A stretch of DNA of 64,000 nucleotides from Candidatus Roseilinea sp. (GTDB taxonomy: Bacteria > Chloroflexota > Anaerolineae > J036 > Brachytrichaceae). The notes beneath the pieces were generated by a model. That model saw only the letters and a list, made by a program, of their open reading frames with translations. It ran no database searches and was not told the origin of the DNA. The stretch covers positions 1 to 64,000 of the forward strand of contig JANWYN010000109.1 of NCBI GenBank assembly GCA_025055235.1. The letters are read 5' to 3'. This document shows, piece after piece, positions 8,094 to 15,159 of the stretch (positions within the stretch are counted from its first letter, which is position 1; each line of letters begins with the position of its first letter). A program made the position numbers and the translations under genes.

Positions 8094-8912
8094 ATGTCTT
8101 CCTGCGCCAGCTCCTCCGCCGGCGTCGCCTTCGAACTGCCGCGCATGGCGCGCGTCGTCGAGGTCATTCGCGAGACGCCGCTGGTGAAGACGTTCGTGCT
8201 GGACAGCGAGATTGACGCGCAGCCGGGGCAGTTCATCATGCTGTGGCTGCCGGGCGTGGACGAGAAGCCGATGAGCGTCGCCGGGATGCGCCCGCTCACG
8301 ATCAGCGTGGCCAAGGTCGGGCCGATGACGACGGCGCTGCACGCGCTCCGCGCCGGCGACATGGTGGGCTGGCGCGGGCCGTTCGGCCGGCCCTTCCGGC
8401 TGGAGCCGGGGCGACACGCGCTGCTGGTCGCCGGCGGCTACGGCAGCGCGCCGCTCTACGTGCTGGCGCAGCATGCGCTGGCCGTCGGGCTGGAGGTCAC
8501 CGTTGCCATCGGCGCGCGCGTCGCCGACGAGCTGCTCTACGCTGATAAGTTCGAGCGCTTGGGCGTCCGGCTGTTGCTCAGCACCAACGACGGCTCACGC
8601 GGCGTCAAAGGCTTCGTCACCGACGCCATCCTCCAATCTCCAATCTCCAATCTCCCATCACTCACCGTTTACGCCTGCGGCCCGGAGCCGATGCTCGTCG
8701 CGCTACACAAGCTGTGCCGCGCGCGTGGCTGGAACGGCCAGCTCAGCGTGGAGCGCTACATGAAGTGCGGCTTTGGCATTTGCGGGCAGTGCGCGCTGGA
8801 CGACTTGCTCGTGTGCATAGATGGGCCGGTGATGACGCTCGACCAGCTCGAAGGCAAGCACGACTTCGGGCGATGGCATCGCGGGCCGACAGGCCGCAAG
8901 TTCGAGATATGA
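8094..8912 (+). CDS. pyrK: PyrK-type electron-transfer subunit (FAD, NAD and 2Fe-2S binding)
   Basis: 272 residues: a ferredoxin-reductase-like FAD domain (PGQFIMLWLPGVDEKPMSVA), an NAD-binding domain (AGGYGSAPLYVLAQ, ACGPEPML) and a C-terminal 2Fe-2S loop CGFGICGQCALDDLLVC with C-x4-C-x2-C-x7-C spacing. Family knowledge: PyrK passes electrons from dihydroorotate dehydrogenase (PyrD) to NAD+. PyrD is not in the window but pyrC lies 470 bp downstream, which supports a pyrimidine role. A short 7-bp repeat tract (8629-8663) encodes ILQSPISNLPSL just before the conserved ACGPEP motif. Start chosen by the -10 box 7 nt upstream. Confidence 0.85.
   Translation: MSSCASSSAGVAFELPRMARVVEVIRETPLVKTFVLDSEIDAQPGQFIMLWLPGVDEKPMSVAGMRPLTISVAKVGPMTTALHALRAGDMVGWRGPFGRPFRLEPGRHALLVAGGYGSAPLYVLAQHALAVGLEVTVAIGARVADELLYADKFERLGVRLLLSTNDGSRGVKGFVTDAILQSPISNLPSLTVYACGPEPMLVALHKLCRARGWNGQLSVERYMKCGFGICGQCALDDLLVCIDGPVMTLDQLEGKHDFGRWHRGPTGRKFEI
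8629..8663. repeat. 7-bp-period repeat tract inside pyrK
   Basis: Four degenerate CCAATCT heptamers inside the NAD-domain coding sequence, read as SPISNLPSL without a stop codon. Confidence 0.75.
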
Positions 8913-8940
8913 GCCACAGATCTCACAGGTTTCACAGATT
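8913..8940 (+). repeat. Left inverted arm (9-bp period) flanking the GxxExxY gene
   Basis: A 28-nt stretch starting GCCACAGAT and ending TTCACAGATT, made of three degenerate nonamers (CCACAGATC, TCACAGGTT, TCACAGATT). It starts at the last base of pyrK's stop codon. Its reverse complement recurs at 9372-9399 with 23 of 28 positions identical. Confidence 0.85.
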
Positions 8941-8984
8941 CGAATGAGTAAAGGGGGCGTGTCAATTCCACGGGAAGGTGAGCG

Positions 8985-9365
8985 ATGAGCGATAAACCCG
9001 TCTACCTTCATCAAGAACTGACGCACGCCATCATTGGCGCAGCAATGACCGTGCACAGCATCCTCGGCGGTGGATTTTTGGAGTCCGTCTATCACGAGGC
9101 GCTGGCCTATGAGCTGCGTTTACGCGGGATCACTTTCGAGCGCGAGATCAGACTGCTGGCCCGCTATAAAGACATCGTAGCCGGCGAATCTCGCGCCGAC
9201 TTCATCGTTGACGACAAAGTGGTCGTCGAGATCAAGGCCGTCAGCGCGCTGACAAAGGCGGACGAAGCGCAGATCATTCACTATCTCAAAGCAACCGGCA
9301 AGCGCGTGGGACTGTTCATCAACTTCGGCAGAGCGTCTTTGGAATATCGGCGATTCGTCCTCTAG
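8985..9365 (+). CDS. GxxExxY protein, PD-(D/E)XK nuclease-like (PDDEXK_3)
   Basis: 126 residues. The name-giving motif is G30-F-L-E33-S-V-Y36. The PD-(D/E)XK core is visible as D72 (ADFIVDD), E82-I-K84 (VVVEIKAV) and a Q/Y helix QIIHYLKATG. Family knowledge: a widespread small-protein family of unproven function, often in many copies per genome. It stands alone between pyrK and pyrC, flanked by near-identical inverted arms at 8913-8940 and 9372-9399, so it looks inserted as a unit into a pyrimidine operon. Start ATG 8985 gives the full domain. Catalysis has not been shown for this family as far as I know; nuclease activity is inferred from the motif. Confidence 0.9.
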   Translation: MSDKPVYLHQELTHAIIGAAMTVHSILGGGFLESVYHEALAYELRLRGITFEREIRLLARYKDIVAGESRADFIVDDKVVVEIKAVSALTKADEAQIIHYLKATGKRVGLFINFGRASLEYRRFVL

Positions 9366-9371
9366 CTGATT

Positions 9372-9399
9372 AATCTGTGTAATCAGTGCAATCTGTGGC
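9372..9399 (-). repeat. Right inverted arm (9-bp period) flanking the GxxExxY gene, overlapping pyrC start
   Basis: 28 nt reading AATCTGTGT, AATCAGTGC, AATCTGTGG plus one base, i.e. three nonamers, the reverse complement of the left arm with 5 mismatches. It contains both candidate GTG start codons of pyrC (9386 and 9395). Confidence 0.85.
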
Positions 9400-10771
9400 T
9401 TCATCCCTTGTAATCAAAGGCGGCACACTCGTCAGCAGCGAGGGCGTGCGCCGTGGTGATATCCTCATCGAGGGTGAGCGCATCGTCGAAGTGCGCGATG
9501 CCTTCTCAAGTGACCAATCGCCAGTTACGAATTACCAATTACTAGACGCCTCCGGCCTGCTCATCTTCCCCGGCCTAATTGACGTGCACGTGCACCTGCG
9601 GCAGCCAGGCGGCGAGCACAAGGAGGACTTCTACACCGGCACGTGCGCGGCGCTGGCCGGCGGCGTGACCACCGTCTTCGCCATGCCCAACACCTCGCCC
9701 GCCGTCGTTGATGAAACGTCATTCGACCACGCCATGCGCCTGGCCGAGCAGAACGCCGTCTGCGACTTCAGCCTCTTCCTCGGCGCCACAACTCACAATT
9801 CAAAGCTCAAAACCCAAAACTCAAAACTCCTCGAGTGCGGCCTGAAGATCTACATGGGCAGCAGCACCGGCGACCTGCTGGTGGAGGACTTCGCCGCGCA
9901 ATATGAGCACTTCGAGCGCTATCCGCATGACCGCGTGATTGCCGTGCATGCGGAACACGAGCCGGCCGTGCGCTACTTCGCGCGTCGCGGCCTGCGCCGG
10001 CCGCCGATCTGCGCGGAGATCGAGGTGAGCCGCGCCGTGGCGATGGCCGCGCACTGCAACCGCCGCTTGCACGTGTGCCACGTCTCCACCCGGCGCGAGG
10101 TAGAGATCATCGCCGATGCCAAAGCGCGCGGCGTGCCGGTGACGTGCGAGTTCACGCCGCACCATCTGTTCCTCAGCCGGCAAGTTGTCCAGGACGGGGG
10201 GATGGGAGAACAAGGGGACAAGGGGAGGGGGAGACAGGGGGACAAGGAGAACGTCAACAGCGCATGCGGGCTTCCTCCGTCGTGCTTCGAGATGAATCCA
10301 CCGCTGCGCGATCAGGCGGATGTGGACGCGCTGTGGGCAAATCTCGCCGTCGCCGATTGCATCGCCACCGATCACGCGCCGCACACGCTGGAGGAGAAGC
10401 GCAGCGCGAATCCGCCGATGGGCGTGCCCGGGCTGGAGACGATGCTGCCGCTATTGCTGACCGCAGCTCATGAGGGCCGGCTGCGGCTGGAGGACATCGC
10501 CCGTTTGTGCTGCGAAGGGCCGGCGCGCATCTACAACATCGCCGGCAAGGGTAAAATCGCCCCTGGGTTCGATGCCGATCTCACCCTCGTGGACCCAAGC
10601 GCCGAATGGTTCATCGGCGACAAGCCGCTGTTCACCAAGTGCAACTGGACGCCGTTCGCAGGTTGGCCTGTACGGGGCGCGGTTCAACGCGTGTTCGTGC
10701 GCGGGCGGCTGGCGTTCGACGCCGGGCGCATCGTCGTCGAACGTGGCTTTGGCCGGCCGGTGCGCAATTGA
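9386..10771 (+). CDS. pyrC: Dihydroorotase (class I type) with three repeat-encoded inserts
   Basis: 461 residues with the amidohydrolase metal ligands: DVHVHLRQPGGEHKEDF (HxH), the carbamylated Lys region GLKIYMGSSTGDLL, His residues in CHVSTRREVEII and the ATDHAPHTLEEK Asp. Family knowledge: converts carbamoyl-aspartate to dihydroorotate in pyrimidine synthesis. Three in-frame segments coincide with short-period tracts: 9507-9545 (SSDQSPVTNYQ, N-terminal strand region), 9789-9830 (NSKLKTQNSKL, before the carbamyl-Lys) and 10195-10252 (G/D/K/R/Q-rich, before MNPPLR). Start is GTG 9386 or GTG 9395; both lie inside the right inverted arm of the GxxExxY unit. Confidence 0.9.
   Translation: MQSVASSLVIKGGTLVSSEGVRRGDILIEGERIVEVRDAFSSDQSPVTNYQLLDASGLLIFPGLIDVHVHLRQPGGEHKEDFYTGTCAALAGGVTTVFAMPNTSPAVVDETSFDHAMRLAEQNAVCDFSLFLGATTHNSKLKTQNSKLLECGLKIYMGSSTGDLLVEDFAAQYEHFERYPHDRVIAVHAEHEPAVRYFARRGLRRPPICAEIEVSRAVAMAAHCNRRLHVCHVSTRREVEIIADAKARGVPVTCEFTPHHLFLSRQVVQDGGMGEQGDKGRGRQGDKENVNSACGLPPSCFEMNPPLRDQADVDALWANLAVADCIATDHAPHTLEEKRSANPPMGVPGLETMLPLLLTAAHEGRLRLEDIARLCCEGPARIYNIAGKGKIAPGFDADLTLVDPSAEWFIGDKPLFTKCNWTPFAGWPVRGAVQRVFVRGRLAFDAGRIVVERGFGRPVRN
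9507..9545. repeat. 7-bp-period repeat tract inside pyrC (first)
   Basis: Degenerate ACCAATC/ACGAATT/ACCAATT heptamers, the same unit as at 38575-38612 upstream of mtnP. Encodes a polar segment in the N-terminal small domain. Confidence 0.75.
9789..9830. repeat. 7-8-bp-period repeat tract inside pyrC (second)
   Basis: CTCAAAA-type units give the protein stretch NSKLKTQNSKLL. The same unit occurs at 49971-50050 and 59019-59106. Confidence 0.8.
10195..10252. repeat. 8-bp-period repeat tract inside pyrC (third)
   Basis: Purine-rich octamers (ACAAGGGG, ACAGGGGG, ACAAGGAG) encode a hydrophilic G/D/K/Q/R insert between the VSTRREVEII helix region and the NPPLR motif of dihydroorotase. Confidence 0.8.
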
Positions 10772-10789
10772 CGTCGCAGCGACGAACAA

Positions 10790-11623
10790 ATGACGCAATC
10801 GCTTCACTCCTCCGTAGCCAATCGCATCCTGGTGCTGGTCGCGTTGCTGGCGCTCACACCGGTGCTGTTGCTGGTGGTCGAATTGCCTTCGCGCAATGCA
10901 TCGTTGACTTTCCTCGGTTCGCCGCTCTCGATCAACCTCAACGCCGACTCGCTGCTCATCCTGTTCCTGCCGGTGCTCACCATCGCCGGCGTGGACTGGG
11001 TGTTGCGCGATCATCCCGACGTGCGGGCCGGCGAAGTGCCCTTCCTCTTCCCGTTCTGGATGGCGCCCGGCCTGACCGCACTCGCCTTGGCCCTGTTGCT
11101 GACTCGGCTGACGAGCTGGCCGGTGTGGATTGCCGCGCTGCTGCTCGGTGTCGTCATCCTGGGAGTGCTGATCGTGGCCGAGTATTACACCATCGCGCCG
11201 AACACGCCGGCTTACCCGATTGCGCGCCTGACCGTGACCGGCCTGAGCTACCTGATAGCATTCAGCTTGTTCACCCTGATCTACAGCACGCGCGAGCGCA
11301 GCGTGATCACGGCGACCGGCGCGCTGCTGGTGGCCGTGGCGCTGGCGCTGGATTTGCTCGCGCCGCACATCATCGGCCTGCGCCAAGCGACGCTGTTCTC
11401 CCTGATTGTCGGTTGGCTGGTCGGCCAGGCGACGTGGGCGTTGAACTACTGGAACGTCTCGAACTGGAGCGCCGGCGTAGTGCTGCTGACCGTGTTCTAT
11501 GTATCCGTCGGCATCGCACAGCAACACTTCCAGGAGCGACTCTCTCGCAGCGTATTGATCGAATTCGCGGTGGTCACGTGCATCGCGCTGATCGTGGCCT
11601 GGCAACTGGCTGGGGTGCGATAG
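10790..11623 (+). CDS. Polytopic membrane protein, DUF5656-like, function unknown
   Basis: 277 residues with about eight hydrophobic segments and few conserved polar residues; WVLRDHPDVRAGEVPFLFPFW is the most distinctive cytosolic or loop stretch. It resembles the DUF5656 membrane proteins of Chloroflexota, recalled by overall character and not by a search. It starts 18 bp after pyrC and precedes the pseudouridine-kinase-like gene, from which a 150-bp repeat tract separates it. No catalytic motif is visible. Confidence 0.6.
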   Translation: MTQSLHSSVANRILVLVALLALTPVLLLVVELPSRNASLTFLGSPLSINLNADSLLILFLPVLTIAGVDWVLRDHPDVRAGEVPFLFPFWMAPGLTALALALLLTRLTSWPVWIAALLLGVVILGVLIVAEYYTIAPNTPAYPIARLTVTGLSYLIAFSLFTLIYSTRERSVITATGALLVAVALALDLLAPHIIGLRQATLFSLIVGWLVGQATWALNYWNVSNWSAGVVLLTVFYVSVGIAQQHFQERLSRSVLIEFAVVTCIALIVAWQLAGVR

Positions 11624-11768
11624 CTGTGAGCCGCGAGCTACGAGCTGTGAGTTTGCGTTTTACGTTTCACACTTTGACTTCCGACTCCCAACTTCTGATC
11701 TCTGATCTCTGATTTCTGATCCCTGACTTCTGGTCTCTGACCCCCGACCCCTGATCCCTGACCCGACT
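11623..11768. repeat. 7-bp-period repeat tract, intergenic
   Basis: Starts at the stop codon of the DUF5656-like gene and runs almost to the ATG of the PfkB kinase. The unit drifts from GAGCTGT-type to TTCTGAT/CTCTGAT to CCCTGAC heptamers, ending like the tracts at 2329-2410 and 46189-46264. Confidence 0.85.
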
Positions 11769-11772
11769 TCCC

Positions 11773-12726
11773 ATGGCAAAAGGTGCTCTCGTCATCGGCG
11801 CGGCGAACTTCGACATCAAAGGTCGGATGTTGCACCGGCCGGTGCTCACCTCGTCGAACGCTTCGGCCATTCGCACCAGCTTCGGCGGCGTCGCGCGCAA
11901 CATCGCCGAGAACCTGGCGCGGCTCGGTACGCCGGTCACGCTGCTCACCGCGGTCGGCGATGACTACGCCGGCGAGGACATCCTGAGCAGCGCGGACGAC
12001 GTGGGCGTGGACGTATCGCGCGCGCTGATCGTCGAGAACGAGACGACCGGCACCTACCTCGCCGCGCTAGACGAAAGCGGCGACTTGTATCTCGGCCTGG
12101 ACGACCTGCGCGTGCTGCGGCATATCACGCCGGACTACCTGCGCCTTCACAAAGACGCCTTCCGCGAGTGCGACATCGTCGCCTTCGATATGAATCTAAG
12201 CGAGGCAGCGATGCTGACGGCGATCCATCTCGCCCATGAGTATCACAAGCCGATCTGCGTGGACCCAACTTCGACGGTGCTTGCCGGCCGGCTGCGCCCA
12301 CACCTGCCCATGATCAACATCGTCACACCCAACTTGACCGAAGCCGAGATGCTGCTGCGCTGCGCTCCGATCCGCACGCCGGCTGAGGCGCTCATCGCCG
12401 CACGCCGGCTGGTCAGCCAGGGTGTGGAGATCGCCGTGATTACGCAGGCCGAACGCGGCGCGTGCTACGCCACGGAGGAGGAGAGCGGCCAGTTCCCCGC
12501 GCTGCGCGTGGACATCGTGGATACCACCGGCGCCGGCGACGCGCTGACCGCCGTGCTGATCTTCGGCTATCTGAACGACCTGCCGATTAGCGACGCGCTG
12601 CAGCTCGGCCTGCGCGCTGCTGCGCTGACGTTGCGCTCGAACGAAACCGTCGCGCCCGAACTCAGCCTCGATCGCCTCTACGGCTTCGACGAGGACGTGC
12701 ATTCGGACGACGTTGAATCGCCCTGA
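11773..12726 (+). CDS. PfkB-family sugar kinase, pseudouridine-kinase-like
   Basis: 317 residues. N-terminal VIGAANFDIKGR and FGGVARNIAENLARLG match the PsuK-like branch of PfkB kinases, and the C-terminal catalytic motif DTTGAGDALTA is intact. Family knowledge: PsuK phosphorylates pseudouridine for later cleavage by PsuG; no psuG is in the window, so ribokinase-like alternatives remain open. It is followed after 8 bp by the phytol/dolichol-kinase-like gene and then an amidohydrolase, probably one transcript. The upstream region is a short-period repeat tract with no clear ribosome-binding site. Confidence 0.85.
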   Translation: MAKGALVIGAANFDIKGRMLHRPVLTSSNASAIRTSFGGVARNIAENLARLGTPVTLLTAVGDDYAGEDILSSADDVGVDVSRALIVENETTGTYLAALDESGDLYLGLDDLRVLRHITPDYLRLHKDAFRECDIVAFDMNLSEAAMLTAIHLAHEYHKPICVDPTSTVLAGRLRPHLPMINIVTPNLTEAEMLLRCAPIRTPAEALIAARRLVSQGVEIAVITQAERGACYATEEESGQFPALRVDIVDTTGAGDALTAVLIFGYLNDLPISDALQLGLRAAALTLRSNETVAPELSLDRLYGFDEDVHSDDVESP

Positions 12727-12734
12727 CACACACC

Positions 12735-13421
12735 ATGAACAACTGGCTGGCCGTCGTCATCTCGTTCATCTACGTCTTCGCCGTGCTGGGGATCGCCGAA
12801 GCGCTGCGCCGCGCGCTCCGGCTGCCGGTCGAGTTCACGCGCAAGGTCGTGCACATCGCCGTCGGCATGTGGGCGTGGGGCACGGCCGCGCTGTTCACCG
12901 ACAAGTGGTTCGCCATTATCCCGCCGGTCGCCTTCGTCGCGCTGAACTACCTCTCGTATCGCCGCGCGCTGTTCACCGCGATGGAAACCGGCGACAAATC
13001 CAACCTCGGCACAGTCTACTTCCCCATCGCCTTCGCAGCTGTCATCTTGTTGTTCTTCGACGTCAGCAAGCCGTTCATGGTCGCGGCGCTGATGCCGATG
13101 ACGTGGGGCGATGCGTTCGCCGCGATCATCGGCAAGCGCTACGGCCGGCGGCACTACGCCCTGTTGGATGCACGCTCGCGGCGCAGCGTCGAAGGCTCGG
13201 CGGCTATGTTCGCCTTTTCGTTCCTCAGCGTCGCGGTCACGCTGCTGGTGTTCGGCGCGCCGTTCGGCACAGCGATGGTGTTCGCGCTGGTCATGGCGCT
13301 CCTCGCTACGCTCGCCGAAGCCATCAGCCCGGCCGGCCTCGACAACCTGCTGGTGCCGGCGTCGAGCGCGCTGGCTTATCCACTGCTCGTCTCCCTGCTG
13401 GGCATCCCGCTTCCAAGCTGA
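12735..13421 (+). CDS. Phytol/dolichol kinase-like CTP-dependent membrane kinase
   Basis: 228 residues with about six to seven hydrophobic helices. FTRKVVHIAVGMWAWG near the N-terminus and MTWGDAFAAIIGKRYG in the middle are the paired signatures of the SEC59/VTE5/DGK1 family. Family knowledge: CTP-dependent phosphorylation of a polyprenol or phytol at the membrane. Here it could supply a lipid-phosphate carrier or salvage phytol from chlorophyll; the window does not decide. Its TGA overlaps the next gene's ATG by one base. Confidence 0.8.
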   Translation: MNNWLAVVISFIYVFAVLGIAEALRRALRLPVEFTRKVVHIAVGMWAWGTAALFTDKWFAIIPPVAFVALNYLSYRRALFTAMETGDKSNLGTVYFPIAFAAVILLFFDVSKPFMVAALMPMTWGDAFAAIIGKRYGRRHYALLDARSRRSVEGSAAMFAFSFLSVAVTLLVFGAPFGTAMVFALVMALLATLAEAISPAGLDNLLVPASSALAYPLLVSLLGIPLPS

Positions 13422-14779
13422 TGACGCTGCTCATCCGCGACGCTGCGCTCGTCTTGGCCGACCGCGTCGCGCCGGCCGGCTACGTCTTCATCGCAGATCA
13501 GCGCATCGCGGCGATCGGAGAAGGCGTGCCGCCCGACGCGCTCGTTGCCTCCGCCCAGCACATCCTCGAAGGGACGCACAAGGTGCTGCTCCCCGGCCTG
13601 GTCAACGCCCACACGCATCTGGAGCAGACCTTCATGCGCGGCTACAGCGCCAACCGGTCGCTGCTCGACTGGTTGAAGAACTACATTTGGAAGCTGCAAG
13701 CGGCGATGGACGCCGAGGACGTGCGCCTGGCGACCACGCTCGGCCTGGTCGAGGCGATGCGCGGCGGCGCGACCACGATCATTGACCATCACAAAGTCCC
13801 TTTCTCTCGGCGCCACACCGATGTCGTGCTGGAGGCGGCTGAGAGGCTCGGCGTGCGGCTGGTGCTGGCCCGCGCCTGGGCCGACCGCGGCGCAAACGCC
13901 GAATCGCCCGACGCCATCTTGGCCGACTTGCAGCGCCTGTTCGACGAATGGCACGGCGCAGCGAACGGCCGCATCCACATCGCCAATGGGCCGCTCGTGC
14001 CGTGGCGCTGCTCCGCCGAGACGTTGCGCCGGACGACCGAACTGGCGCGCAAGCACGGCGCGATCACTCACTGTCACATGAATGAGACGCAGGCCGAGGT
14101 GGCGATGACGCTGGAGGAGACCGGCATGCGGCCGGTTGAGTGGTTCGCTTCGCTCGGCCTGCTGGGTGCGGACTTTCACGCCGTGCACGGCGTGTGGCTG
14201 TCCGATCACGAGATCAAGTTGCTGGCCGAGCATCGCGCCACCGTGACGCACTGCCCGGCGGCCAACATGATCCTCGCTTCCGGCGTCGCGCCGGTCTGGA
14301 GGCTTTTAACCACGAAGCGCACGAAGGACGCGAATGAAGAACAGGGTGAGCGCGACATCAACGTCGCCTTGGGCACCGACGGCCCGGCCAGCAACGACGG
14401 CCAGGACATGTTCGAGACGATGCGGCTGGCGGCTTATCTTCAACGCGCGACCACGCTGGACGAGCGCGCCATGCCGCCGCGCCAAGTGATCGAGATGGCG
14501 ACCACTGCCGGCGCGCGCGCCGCCGGCAGCCCGCTCCTGCGCGTCGGCGACAAGGCCGACCTGGTGCTGCTGGACTTCGACGCTGCGCACATCCAGCCGG
14601 TCGGCGATGTGCTCGCCTCCATCGTGTATAACGCGCGCGGCAGCGATGTGGACACGCTCATCGTGGACGGTCGCGTGCTGATCCAGGACAAGCGCGTGCT
14701 CGGCCTGGACGAGCATGCGCTGATCGCCGAATGCCGCGACCGCGCCCGGCATCTGGCGCGGCGGGCGGGGATTGACTAA
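13421..14779 (+). CDS. Amidohydrolase of the ATZ/TRZ (MTA/SAH deaminase-like) group
   Basis: 452 residues. Metal ligands: NAHTHLEQTFMRG (HxH), THCHMNET, a VHGVW His and GTDGPASNDGQDMFE (Asp). This matches metal-dependent deaminases such as 5-methylthioadenosine/S-adenosylhomocysteine deaminase and SsnA. An MTA phosphorylase is encoded at 38625, so a methylthioadenosine role is conceivable but unproven. The ATG at 13421 overlaps the previous stop (TGATG). An in-frame insert TTKRTKDANEEQGER (tract 14306-14343) follows the conserved NMILASGVAPV. Confidence 0.8.
   Translation: MTLLIRDAALVLADRVAPAGYVFIADQRIAAIGEGVPPDALVASAQHILEGTHKVLLPGLVNAHTHLEQTFMRGYSANRSLLDWLKNYIWKLQAAMDAEDVRLATTLGLVEAMRGGATTIIDHHKVPFSRRHTDVVLEAAERLGVRLVLARAWADRGANAESPDAILADLQRLFDEWHGAANGRIHIANGPLVPWRCSAETLRRTTELARKHGAITHCHMNETQAEVAMTLEETGMRPVEWFASLGLLGADFHAVHGVWLSDHEIKLLAEHRATVTHCPAANMILASGVAPVWRLLTTKRTKDANEEQGERDINVALGTDGPASNDGQDMFETMRLAAYLQRATTLDERAMPPRQVIEMATTAGARAAGSPLLRVGDKADLVLLDFDAAHIQPVGDVLASIVYNARGSDVDTLIVDGRVLIQDKRVLGLDEHALIAECRDRARHLARRAGID
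14306..14343. repeat. 9-bp-period CACGAAG-type tract inside the amidohydrolase gene
   Basis: ACCACGAAG, CGCACGAAG, GACGCGAAT: a degenerate nonamer. The same unit lies in opposite orientation at 21163-21206 in the diol dehydratase gene and a fragment lies near 5405. Confidence 0.75.
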
Positions 14780-14919
14780 CTCAAGCTAAGGTGTAACGCA
14801 GATTTGTGGGTGTCACACTGGCACGTCCGTGATGTCAAGCTGGTGCTCAGGCACGACGCGGCTTGAAGTGCGCGACCGGAAGGCTGGGCAGTACAGCGCG
14901 ATGAGCGATGCTGGAGCGC

Positions 14920-14986
14920 GTCACTCCCGCGAAGGCGGGAGTCCAGACCTGTTGCAATGCTAGATTCCCGCTTGTGCGAGAATGAC
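14920..14986. repeat. REP-like double hairpin (CCCGC...GCGGG type) in a gene-free stretch
   Basis: The 380-bp interval 14780-15159 has no convincing gene. It holds two hairpins, 14922-14942 (ACTCCCGC arm, GAA loop, perfect) and 14964-14983 (ATTCCCGC arm, partly decayed), inside an outer inverted repeat GTCACTCCCGC / GCGAGAATGAC. It resembles the GTCATTCCCGC-type intergenic repeats seen in many bacteria. Near 15100-15135 a CAGTCCGCGGAGGC palindrome shares sequence with 45764-45800. Confidence 0.7.
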
Positions 14987-15159
14987 AGGCAGCGGTGACG
15001 AGCTATGAGCTAATATCGCCAGTTGAAGAGTCACCAACCTTTCTGCGTTAGATCCCCTAAAGCGACGCAAAGCAACGCCGCCCTCCGGCAACCTATGGCC
15101 CAGTCCGCGGAGGCAGACGAGTTGCCCGCAGTTTTCAGAGAAACCGGGGTCAGTGGCGA

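Noticed and set aside
9372-9399. tRNA or attachment site at the right arm before pyrC
   Set aside because: The sequence is explained by three nonamers matching the left arm; there is no cloverleaf or tRNA end.
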